DNA from: Streptomyces pactum
GTDB taxonomy: Bacteria; Actinomycetota; Actinomycetes; Streptomycetales; Streptomycetaceae
Assembly: GCF_002005225.1 (NCBI RefSeq)
Contig: NZ_CP019724.1
Coordinates: forward strand, 6,576,001 to 6,640,000
Length of the DNA: 64,000 nt
Direction: 5' to 3'
Made by a program: the position numbers and the translations under genes. The notes below the pieces were generated by a model. That model saw only the letters and a list, made by a program, of their open reading frames with translations. It searched no databases and was not told the DNA's origin. Shown one piece after another: positions 11,760-19,915 of this stretch (position 1 is the first letter of the stretch; every line of letters begins with the position of its first letter).

Positions 11760-12173
11760 CTACCCGCGGATCTCCGGCGCGTACGTCCCGAAGCTCCAGA
11801 CGTTTCCCTCCAGGTCCCGGGCCATGTAGTCCCGCGATCCGTAGTCCTGGTCCGTCGGGGGCATCAGGATCTCCGCGCCGTGTTCCACGGCCCGCCGGTG
11901 ATGGGCGTCGACGTCCGCCACCACGACGTACACCCCCGTCGGGCCGGCGTTCTTCATCGCCTCGTCGAAGCGGCTGCCCGTGCCCTTCGAACCGAGCATG
12001 ACCGCGCCGTTGCCCTGGGCCAGCTCGGCGTGGGCCACCGAGCCGTCCTCGCCCTCGTACACCGCCAGTTCCGTGAAGCCGAAGGCCTGGGTGAGCTGGC
12101 GGACCGCCGCCTTGGCATCCGCGTACAGCAGCGTCGGGTAGACGCTCGGACGCCCGCCGTCCATGCCTGCCAT
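11760..12173 (-). CDS. VOC/glyoxalase-superfamily protein
   Basis: A 137-residue single-domain protein of the glyoxalase/bleomycin-resistance (VOC) fold, starting ATG at 12173 behind AAAGGAGT. It shows the beta-alpha-beta pattern of the fold: VYPTLLYADAKAAVRQLTQAF at the start, GNGAVMLGSK in the middle, VVVADVDAHHRRAVEHGAEI opening the second module and YMARDLEGNVWSFGTY at the end, the typical D-x-EGN-x-W-x-F close. It resembles the YdcJ/PhnB-like subset rather than a true glyoxalase I. The ligand is unknown. It is monocistronic and divergent from the ABC-F gene. Confidence 0.85.
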   Translation of the reverse strand: MAGMDGGRPSVYPTLLYADAKAAVRQLTQAFGFTELAVYEGEDGSVAHAELAQGNGAVMLGSKGTGSRFDEAMKNAGPTGVYVVVADVDAHHRRAVEHGAEILMPPTDQDYGSRDYMARDLEGNVWSFGTYAPEIRG

Positions 12174-12376
12174 GCCGATCACTCCTTTGTGAGCCGGTAC
12201 CGGAGGAGTGGACGCCACGAAGACCGGCGAAGTCCGGAAAATCATGGAATCCAGCCCTGACGCCCAGTCTCGCACCGACCACTGACAACGCTCCTGACCC
12301 GCGTGTGCGAACACAGGACCCCCGAACAAGGGGCCGCGAACGCCGGAACCCGGGAAAAGCGGTTGCACGGCCCCGT

Positions 12377-12413
12377 TAGAATGGCCCCCATGGCCATTCT
12401 CCTCGCGCATTAG
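12377..12413 (+). promoter_or_regulatory. -10 box and short upstream ORF before the ABC-F gene
   Basis: TAGAAT (12377-12382) is a good -10 hexamer. Seven bases later ATG at 12390 opens a seven-codon ORF, MAILLAH, ending with TAG at 12411-12413. An in-frame ATG at 12381 would give MAPMAILLAH. The spacing suggests a leaderless transcript beginning at the uORF. The ABC-F start follows 108 bases later. The rest of the 12174-12521 gap has no other gene-like ORF. This could be a regulatory leader peptide; see findings. Confidence 0.5.
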
Positions 12414-12521
12414 ACGGCGGGAACGCCCGCCCGTCGCCCGCCACCACTCTTTGAACGGCGCGCTGCGCGCGGCACCCCCCTCGCCGCCCATCCCGCCAAC
12501 CACCCGCCCAGGAGTCTGACC

Positions 12522-14118
<1,597 letters not shown>

Positions 14119-14120
<2 letters not shown>

Positions 14121-14186
14121 TCGAATGGATGATCCACTGGGTATGGATCATTCGACCGATCCGTGATCCACCATCTGTGTGAGATC
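14119..14186. promoter_or_regulatory. Cluster of six GATC sites ahead of gbn
   Basis: GATC occurs at 14119, 14131, 14146, 14158, 14165 and 14183, six times in 68 bases, with further copies before the gbn start (including within TGATCATG near 14412). Gbn of S. coelicolor is known to recognise GATC-containing sites, so this is a candidate autoregulatory region. The first GATC overlaps the ABC-F stop codon. Confidence 0.55.
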
Positions 14187-14220
14187 TCCTCATCACGAGG
14201 TGTGTCGTACATCGATTTCG

Positions 14221-14253
14221 CGGCCGGGCCCCCAGTCACCGGGGGCCCGGCCG
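14221..14253 (+). terminator. Hairpin terminator after the ABC-F gene
   Basis: A perfect 13-bp GC-only stem (14221-14233 paired with 14241-14253) with a 7-base loop lies 100 bases beyond the ABC-F stop. Confidence 0.8.
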
Positions 14254-14455
14254 TTACGCCCTTCTGACCTGGAACTTCGCGGAAAAACCCGTTCGGCCGT
14301 ACGCGCACGATCCTCTGGAATCAAAGATTCCGTATGTGGGGACTCGCTCCTGTCGTCACAACCTTGTCTCATCGACCTTGCCGAATGGGTGGCCATGAAG
14401 CCCTGGAGGGGTGATCATGAGGAGACCAGAGCGCACTTCCCATGAGGAGGCACGG

Positions 14456-14677
14456 GTGGCCGAGACTCTGAAGAAGGGCAGCCGGGTAACCGGCGCCGCG
14501 CGCGACAAGCTCGCGGCAGACCTGAAGAAGAAGTACGACGCCGGTGCGAGCATCCGGGCGTTGGCCGAGGAAACCGGCCGCTCGTATGGCTTTGTGCACC
14601 GCATGCTCAGTGAGTCGGGTGTCACGCTCCGAGGGCGTGGCGGGGCTACCCGGGGCAAAAAGGCCACATCGGCCTGA
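14456..14677 (+). CDS. gbn: GATC-binding nucleoid-associated protein Gbn
   Basis: A 73-residue basic protein: MAETLKKGSRVTGAARDKLA, then a single helix-turn-helix (AGASIRALAEETGRSYGFVH, about residues 31-50), then a Lys/Arg/Gly-rich tail ending RGKKATSA. It matches Gbn (SCO1839) of S. coelicolor as I remember it, a small nucleoid-associated protein that binds GATC sites and affects development and antibiotic production. The GTG start at 14456, behind GAGGAGG, gives the family length; the longer frame from 14411 lacks support. The upstream region is rich in GATC, and the gene ends in a stem-loop. Confidence 0.92.
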   Translation: MAETLKKGSRVTGAARDKLAADLKKKYDAGASIRALAEETGRSYGFVHRMLSESGVTLRGRGGATRGKKATSA

Positions 14678-14715
14678 TGCTCCGGGCGGCCCCTCGACTC
14701 CGAAAGTGAAGGTGG

Positions 14716-14747
14716 CCACCCGGCCGGTCGTCCGACCGTCCGGGTGG
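14716..14747 (+). terminator. Hairpin terminator after gbn
   Basis: CCACCCGG...CCGGGTGG arms form a 15-bp stem with one mismatch and a two-base loop, beginning 39 bases after the gbn stop and followed by TTA. Confidence 0.7.
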
Positions 14748-14835
14748 TTACTGTGCAGTCACTTAGCTCTGCCGTCGTACGGCGTCGAAGCCGGCGCACG
14801 GCGGGGACGACGACCGCACCCTTCGGAGGCGCCCC

Positions 14836-15639
14836 ATGGCTTCGCCCGCCCACGAACCCGCTCCCGTACTCGACAAGGACGGCGTGCGGCTCACCGTCGA
14901 CGACGCGATCGCCACGGTGACGCTGACCAACGCGGCCAAGCGCAACGCGCAGAGCCCCGCTCTGTGGCGCGCGCTCACCGACGCCGGCCGGCTGCTGCCC
15001 GGATCCGTCCGGGTCGTGGTGCTCCGTGCCGAGGGCAAGTCCTTCTCGGCCGGGCTCGACCGGCAGGCGTTCACGCCCGAGGGCTTCGACGGCGAACCGT
15101 CGTTCATCGACCTCGCGCGGGGTGGCGACGCCGAGCTGGACGCGACCATCACCGAGTACCAGGAGGCGTTCACCTGGTGGCGGCGCAGCGACATCCTGTC
15201 GGTCGCCGCCGTGCAGGGGCACGCCATCGGGGCCGGCTTCCAGTTGGCCCTCGCCTGTGACCTGCGGGTCGTCGCGGACGACGTCCAGTTCGCCATGCGC
15301 GAGACCAGCCTCGGCCTCGTGCCGGACCTGACGGGCACGCACCCCCTGGTGTCCCTGGTCGGCTACGCCCGCGCGCTGGAGATCTGCGCGACGGGCCGCT
15401 TCGTCACGGCCGAGGAGGCGGTGAGCACCGGGCTGGCCAATCTCGCCGTACCCGCGGACCAGCTCGACGGCGCCGTACGCGACCTGGTGTCGGCGGTCCT
15501 GGCGGCGCCGCGCGACGCGGTCATCGAGACCAAGGCGCTGCTTCAGGGCGCCCAGACCCGGGACTACGAGACCCAGCGCGCCGCCGAGCGGGCCGCGCAG
15601 GCCCGCCGCTTGCGCGACCTGGCCGGACTGGGGGAGTAA
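14836..15639 (+). CDS. Enoyl-CoA hydratase/isomerase (crotonase) family protein
   Basis: A 267-residue crotonase-fold protein. The ATG at 14836 follows GGAGG. It has the oxyanion-hole segments VLRAEGKSFSAGLDRQAF (about residues 60-77) and VQGHAIGAGFQLALACDLRV (about 127-146). The second catalytic segment reads RETSLGLVPDLTGTHPL, with Asp where many hydratases have Glu or a varied residue, so the exact reaction (hydratase, isomerase or other) is open. The remaining C-terminal helices contain the usual ALEICATGRFVTAEEA and AAERAAQARRL. It is monocistronic, between gbn and the Asp23 cluster. Confidence 0.88.
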   Translation: MASPAHEPAPVLDKDGVRLTVDDAIATVTLTNAAKRNAQSPALWRALTDAGRLLPGSVRVVVLRAEGKSFSAGLDRQAFTPEGFDGEPSFIDLARGGDAELDATITEYQEAFTWWRRSDILSVAAVQGHAIGAGFQLALACDLRVVADDVQFAMRETSLGLVPDLTGTHPLVSLVGYARALEICATGRFVTAEEAVSTGLANLAVPADQLDGAVRDLVSAVLAAPRDAVIETKALLQGAQTRDYETQRAAERAAQARRLRDLAGLGE

Positions 15640-15685
15640 CCCTCACATCGCGGCCCGGAAGGGTCCGGCGGCGCTCCGGCCGGAA

Positions 15686-16582
15686 TCAGGTGATCGCCGT
15701 CAGCAGCACGGCGACCGAGGGTCGGTCCGGCAGGGACTCCGTCACCGCGGCGCGGACCTGTCGGGCCACCTCCACGGCCCGGTGGTCCGCGTCCACCGCC
15801 AGCTCCACCCGAACGTGGCGGCGCGGCAGGGAGACCTGCTCCTGCGGCAGCTCCGTGACGGTCACCGAACGGCCCAGCGTCGTCGTCAGCCGGGTCACGC
15901 CGGGAACCGCCAGCGCGGCGGCGGCCACGCGCCCCTCGGCACTTTCGCCGCCGTCGCCCGGCTCAACGGCCGCGGGACGCCACGAGCGGCCTTCGGCGGC
16001 CGGACCCGGTTCCCGGGTCGTGTCCGAGTCCGGGCCCGCGTCGGCGTCCGGGCCCGCGTCGGCGTCCGGGCCCGCGTCCGAGTCCGGGCCCGCGTCCGCG
16101 GCCCCAGCGCCGGCGTCGGCCCCGGCCGGGGTCGCGTCCGAGTCCGTGGTCGTGTCCGGATCCGTGGTCGCGTCCAGCAGGGCCGTCGCACGCAGGTCCA
16201 CGTCGGTCACCGTCAGGCCGAGCCCTCGCGCCGCCGCCGTGAGCGCGGCGCGCAGGCGGGCGGCCGTCGCCGGCAGCGGCTCGGCCGTCGCCGCGGATCC
16301 GACGGTCGCCGCGAAGTCGGCCGTCACCCGCAGCGGGCCGGGCGGCAGCGCACTCGGCGGCGGCGGAACGGCCGGCTCGTGCGCGTCGTCCGGGTCGGCG
16401 GGCCCGATACGCAGGCCGCGGCCCGGACGCACGCCGGTCACATCCCGGGCCGCGGCCAGCAGCACCTCACGCGCCGCCCGTTCGGCGATCCACGCGCCGT
16501 CCCGTGGCCCGCCCAGCGGCAGCAACCTGCCGAGCCCCAACTGTTCCCGCACCGTCCGTGTCCACCGGTCCGCCGTCGTCAT
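15686..16582 (-). CDS. Asp23-cluster-associated protein with internal Asp/Ala/Pro-rich repeat
   Basis: A 298-residue protein starting MTTADRWTRTVREQLGLGRL. The ATG at 16582 has GGAGG unusually close; ATG 16600 is an in-frame alternative. The first 110 residues and the last 85 (VAAAALAVPGVTRLTTTL ... VRVELAVDADHRAVEVARQVR) each have the alternating beta-alpha pattern of Asp23-like domains. They are joined by a low-complexity linker with four 18-base repeats (16022-16093) encoding AGPD(A/S)D. It is divergent from the asp23 operon. I recall such Streptomyces proteins being labelled P10-family, which is uninformative. A role in envelope stress with AmaP is inferred. Confidence 0.75.
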   Translation of the reverse strand: MTTADRWTRTVREQLGLGRLLPLGGPRDGAWIAERAAREVLLAAARDVTGVRPGRGLRIGPADPDDAHEPAVPPPPSALPPGPLRVTADFAATVGSAATAEPLPATAARLRAALTAAARGLGLTVTDVDLRATALLDATTDPDTTTDSDATPAGADAGAGAADAGPDSDAGPDADAGPDADAGPDSDTTREPGPAAEGRSWRPAAVEPGDGGESAEGRVAAAALAVPGVTRLTTTLGRSVTVTELPQEQVSLPRRHVRVELAVDADHRAVEVARQVRAAVTESLPDRPSVAVLLTAIT

Positions 16583-16668
16583 TCCTCCAGCCTGCCGCAT
16601 CCACGGCGCGCGATCGCGCAACCGTGCTTACGGTGGTGGAGACGGACGTACCGGAAGGGACTGCGGCG

Positions 16669-17136
16669 ATGAGTGACTTGACGGAGAAGGAAACAACCGA
16701 GACCGGCGCACAGCGTGGGCAAGGGGCCCGACGCGGTGGGGGTGCCCCCGCCGACCGCGGCCGCACCACCATCGCCGACGGCGTCGTGGAGAAGATCACC
16801 GGAATGGCGGCACGCGACGTCGCCGGTGTGCACGCCATGGGCAGCGGGATGTCGCGCACGTTCGGCGCCGTGCGCGACCGGGTGCCCGGCGGGACCAAGT
16901 CCGGGGTGACGCGCGGGGTCAAGGCCGAGGTCGGCGAGAGGCAGACCGCGCTCGACCTGGAGATCGTCGTCGAGTACGGCGTGTCGATCTCGGACGTGGC
17001 CGGGGACGTACGGGAGAACGTGGTCGCGGCGGTGGAGCGGATGACCGGCCTCGAGGTCGTCGAGGTCAACATCGCGGTGAGCGACGTGAAGCTGCCCGAC
17101 GAGGAGGACGAGGAGCCGGAGCCTCGGATCAAGTGA
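16669..17136 (+). CDS. Asp23/Gls24 family envelope stress response protein
   Basis: A 155-residue cytosolic protein of the Asp23 (alkaline shock protein 23) family. The first 28 residues are polar and probably disordered. The domain follows: RTTIADGVVEKITGMAARDVAGVHAM, VKAEVGERQTALDLEIVVEYG, and VRENVVAAVERMTGLEVVEVNI. The acidic tail ends EEDEEPEPRIK. The ATG at 16669 has GGAAGGGA nearby. In Firmicutes, Asp23 is tethered to the membrane by AmaP, and an AmaP-like gene closes this same cluster. First gene of a five-gene run with short or overlapping junctions. Confidence 0.9.
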   Translation: MSDLTEKETTETGAQRGQGARRGGGAPADRGRTTIADGVVEKITGMAARDVAGVHAMGSGMSRTFGAVRDRVPGGTKSGVTRGVKAEVGERQTALDLEIVVEYGVSISDVAGDVRENVVAAVERMTGLEVVEVNIAVSDVKLPDEEDEEPEPRIK

Positions 17137-17179
17137 CGCGGACGGTGACTGGGCGAACGGTGACTGAGGGGAGCGCACG

Positions 17180-17365
17180 ATGAGCATGGCCGTGGCCGGC
17201 ATGATCGCCGGCATGGCGCTGGGTTTCGCCGGGTACTTCGGTGGGTTCGGAGCCTTCCTGCTGGTGGCGGCCCTGGGAGCGGTCGGGTTCATCATCGGCC
17301 GCTTCGTGGAGGGGGACATGGACCTCGGTGACTTCTTCCGGACCCGAGACGACCGGCGGCGGTGA
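17180..17365 (+). CDS. Small membrane protein of the Asp23 cluster (DUF2273-like)
   Basis: A 61-residue protein, MSMAVAGMIAGMALGFAGYF at the start, with two hydrophobic stretches covering residues 4-42 and a charged C-terminus (DFFRTRDDRRR). Size, glycine-rich helices and position match the small DUF2273 proteins found in Gls24/Asp23 operons. It starts 43 bases after the preceding gene with GAGGGGAG ahead, and its stop overlaps the next start (GTGA). Confidence 0.8.
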   Translation: MSMAVAGMIAGMALGFAGYFGGFGAFLLVAALGAVGFIIGRFVEGDMDLGDFFRTRDDRRR

Positions 17366-17742
17366 CCGGCGTGAGCAGTGGGGCCGGTGAGCTCCTCGAA
17401 GTCCCGGCCGTGCCGCCGCGCGAGCGCGGTGCCACGCGCATCGCCGACCGGGTCGTGGCCAAGGTCGCCGCGCAGGCGGCGCGCGAGGCGGCCGGTCCGC
17501 TGCACCCGGACGCCGAGCGCCCGCACGCCACCGTCGTCGTCCACCACGACACCGCGCACGTCCGGGTCCACCTCGAACTCGACTACCCGTGCGACATCGG
17601 TGCCCGCTGCGGTCGGGTGCGTCATCAAGTCGTCCAGCGGGTACGCGCGTTGGTGGGGATGGCGGTGCCGGAGGTCGCCGTCCAGGTGGAGCGGCTGCAC
17701 CTGGCGGCGGAGTACGGCGCGAGACAGGGGAGGACGCGATGA
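17362..17742 (+). CDS. Second Asp23/Gls24-like protein
   Basis: A 126-residue protein with one Asp23-like domain: RGATRIADRVVAKVAAQAAREAAGP, HATVVVHHDTAHVRVHLELDYP, RCGRVRHQVVQRVRALVGMAVPEVAVQVERL. It starts with GTG at 17362, overlapping the DUF2273-like stop, and ends overlapping the next ATG (17739), so it is translationally coupled on both sides. It differs from the first Asp23 protein in lacking the acidic tail and probably forms a mixed Asp23-type assembly. That partnership is inference. Confidence 0.85.
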   Translation: MTGVSSGAGELLEVPAVPPRERGATRIADRVVAKVAAQAAREAAGPLHPDAERPHATVVVHHDTAHVRVHLELDYPCDIGARCGRVRHQVVQRVRALVGMAVPEVAVQVERLHLAAEYGARQGRTR

Positions 17743-18401
17743 GCGAGCCCCAGGGCTCCGAAGGCAGCACGCGGCGCCTGCCCGTCATGGAACCCGCCAT
17801 GGAGAAGCAGACGCCGGCCGGCGCCGGGCCGCCGCCCGACCCCGGCGCGAGCAGCGGGCGCTCCGGCCGCTTCTGGTCCGCGCGCCGCGTCCCCGCGGGC
17901 ATCGTCGCGCTGCTGATTCTGCTGGTCTCGGGCGCCTTCCTCTACGACGTCGTCGCCGTGCGGGCCGGCCGTACCGCCCTCGGCTGGCGCCGGGAACTGG
18001 CGCGGCAGCTCGCCGACCGGCCCCTCGACGACACGTGGGTCCTGGTCGGCGCGGGAGTCGCCGCGGCCCTCGGCCTCTGGCTGCTCGCACTGGCCCTCAC
18101 CCCCGGCCTGCGCAAGGTGCTCCCGATGCGGCGCACCCGGCCGGACGTACGCGCGGGGCTCCACCGGGAGGCCGCCGCCACGGTGCTGCGCGACCGGGCC
18201 ATGGAGGTCGCCGGAGTGCAGTCCGCGCGGGTCAGGATGCGCCGGCGGAAGGCCCGCGTGCGGGCGCTGTCGCACTTCCGTGAACTGGACGACGTACGGA
18301 CCGATCTGGACGGCGTGCTCGACGACGCGGTGCGCGGGCTGGGACTGGCCCGGCCGCCCGCCGTGTCGCTGCGGGTCGCGCGGCCGGGGCGAAAGGGGTG
18401 A
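17739..18401 (+). CDS. Membrane protein of the Asp23 cluster (DUF6286-type)
   Basis: A 220-residue protein. Residues 1-48 are polar and Pro/Gly-rich. There are two transmembrane segments (about 53-70, VPAGIVALLILLVSGAFLY, and about 103-127, WVLVGAGVAAALGLWLLALAL). The cytosolic C-terminal domain carries LHREAAATVLRDRAMEVAGVQSARVRMRRRKA, reminiscent of the Asp23/AmaP fold. The ATG at 17739 overlaps the previous stop, and its own stop overlaps the next GTG. The layout of two helices followed by an Asp23-like domain is the same as AmaP, so this may be a second membrane anchor. Confidence 0.8.
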   Translation: MSEPQGSEGSTRRLPVMEPAMEKQTPAGAGPPPDPGASSGRSGRFWSARRVPAGIVALLILLVSGAFLYDVVAVRAGRTALGWRRELARQLADRPLDDTWVLVGAGVAAALGLWLLALALTPGLRKVLPMRRTRPDVRAGLHREAAATVLRDRAMEVAGVQSARVRMRRRKARVRALSHFRELDDVRTDLDGVLDDAVRGLGLARPPAVSLRVARPGRKG

Positions 18402-18985
18402 GGGCGGTGCTCAGGACCGTCGACCGTGTGCTGCTCGCCCTCGTGGGCCTGATCCTGCTCGCCCTCGGCGGTTCGGTCCTCGCCATCGGGCTCGGCGCCC
18501 CGGCGCCCTCCTGGTGGCTCCACGACGGGCCGGACGACGTGCTGCTCAGCACCGCCGACCGGACGCGGTGGCGGGACGCCGGGTGGTGGTGGCCGGTCGT
18601 CATCGCGGCACTCGCCGTCCTGCTGCTGCTCGCCCTGTGGTGGCTGGTCGCGGTGGTGCGTCGCCGTCGGCTCTCCGAGGTCCTCGTCGACACCGGGGAC
18701 GGCGAGGGCGCGGTGCTGCGCGGCCGGGCCCTGGAGACCGTCCTCGCCCAGGAGGCGGACCGGGTGGACGGGGTCGAACGGGCCAAGGTCCGCCTCACCG
18801 GCCGCCGCGCCGCCCCGGAGACCCGCGTCCGCCTGCTCCTGGCCCCCCACGTCGACCCCGGCACCGCGCTGGACGACCTCACCACCCGCGCCCTGACCCA
18901 CGCCCGTGCCTCGGCGAACCTCGAGACCCTTCCCGCGGAGGTCCACCTCTGGGGCGTCAAACACCGGGCCGAGCGAGTCAACTGA
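18398..18985 (+). CDS. amaP: AmaP-like alkaline shock response membrane anchor
   Basis: A 195-residue protein with two transmembrane helices (about residues 9-32 and 66-87) followed by a cytosolic domain (GRALETVLAQEADRVDGVERAKVRLTG). This is the architecture of AmaP, which anchors Asp23 to the membrane. GTG start at 18398 overlaps the preceding stop. Last gene of the cluster; the following 170 bases contain no clear hairpin. Function is assigned from architecture and context rather than strong sequence identity. Confidence 0.78.
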   Translation: MRAVLRTVDRVLLALVGLILLALGGSVLAIGLGAPAPSWWLHDGPDDVLLSTADRTRWRDAGWWWPVVIAALAVLLLLALWWLVAVVRRRRLSEVLVDTGDGEGAVLRGRALETVLAQEADRVDGVERAKVRLTGRRAAPETRVRLLLAPHVDPGTALDDLTTRALTHARASANLETLPAEVHLWGVKHRAERVN

Positions 18986-19155
18986 GGCCGTCAACTGAGG
19001 TCCGTGCGCGCGGCCGGGGCGCGGCCCTCCGAGCGGGTCCCGCCGCCAACAGGCTCCGCGTGAACGGGGCGCCTGAACGTGGTACGCCGCCCCGGCCGGG
19101 ACGAGTGCGGGGGCAGGGGGCGGGGCGAGCGCGGGGGCGCGGCGAAGCGCGGGGC

Positions 19156-19911
19156 TCAGAACCCGTGCCGTACTCCGCCGTCCACGGGCAGCATCACGCC
19201 CGTCACGTAGGACGCCGCCGGGGACAGCAGGAACGCCGCCGCGCGGCCGAATTCCTCCGGGGCGCCGTAGCGGCGCAGCGGAATGCGGGACTCGGCGGCC
19301 GCCCTGGTCGCCTCCGGGTCGGCGGACAGGCCGTCCAGCTCGCGCACCCGGTCGGTGTCGACGCGGCCCGGCAGCAGGCCGACGACACGGATGCCGCGCG
19401 GCCCCAGCTCGTCGGCGAGGGACTTGGCGAAGCCGGCCAGCCCGGGGCGCAGGCCGTTGGAGATGGTCAGCCCCGGGATCGGCTCGTGCACCGAGCCCGA
19501 CAGCACGAAGCCGACGACGCCGCCGTCCTCCAGCTCCGCCGCCGCCGTCCGGGCCAGCCGCACCGCTCCGAGGAACACCGACTCGAACGCCGCCTGCCAC
19601 TGCTCGTCCGTGTTGTCGGCGACGAACCCGGGCGGCGGTCCGCCCACACTGATCAGTACGCCGTCGAAGCGGCCGAAGCGCTCGCGGGCGGTCGCGATCA
19701 GCCGGCCGGCGGCCTCGGGGTCGGCGTTGTCGGCGGCCACCCCCACCACGTCCGGGCCCAGCGCGGCCGCGGCGTCGGTGACGCTCTTCTCGTCCCGCCC
19801 CGTGACGAGCACCTTCGCCCCGTCGGCGGCCAGCTCGCGCGCGGCGGCGTTGCCCAGGCCCCGGGTGGCTCCCGTGACGACGTACACCCGGTCCTTCAGT
19901 CCAAGATCCAT
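19156..19911 (-). CDS. SDR-family protein lacking the canonical YxxxK
   Basis: A 251-residue Rossmann protein starting MDLGLKDRVYVVTGATRGLG (nucleotide-binding TGxxxGLG at residues 13-19). GVAADNADPEA and LISVGGPPPG occupy the usual NNAG region. The active-site segment reads FVLSGSVHEPIPGLTISN followed by GLRPGLAGFAKSLADELG. Aligning GLAGFAKSLA with the family KAALxGFTRSLA places Ser and Arg where YxxxK should be. The C-terminal PEEFGRAAAFLLSPAASYVTGV is typical. The overall fold is kept but dehydrogenase chemistry is doubtful. Four bases separate it from the upstream GH15 stop, so they are probably co-transcribed. Confidence 0.85.
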   Translation of the reverse strand: MDLGLKDRVYVVTGATRGLGNAAARELAADGAKVLVTGRDEKSVTDAAAALGPDVVGVAADNADPEAAGRLIATARERFGRFDGVLISVGGPPPGFVADNTDEQWQAAFESVFLGAVRLARTAAAELEDGGVVGFVLSGSVHEPIPGLTISNGLRPGLAGFAKSLADELGPRGIRVVGLLPGRVDTDRVRELDGLSADPEATRAAAESRIPLRRYGAPEEFGRAAAFLLSPAASYVTGVMLPVDGGVRHGF

Positions 19912-19915
19912 GGCC

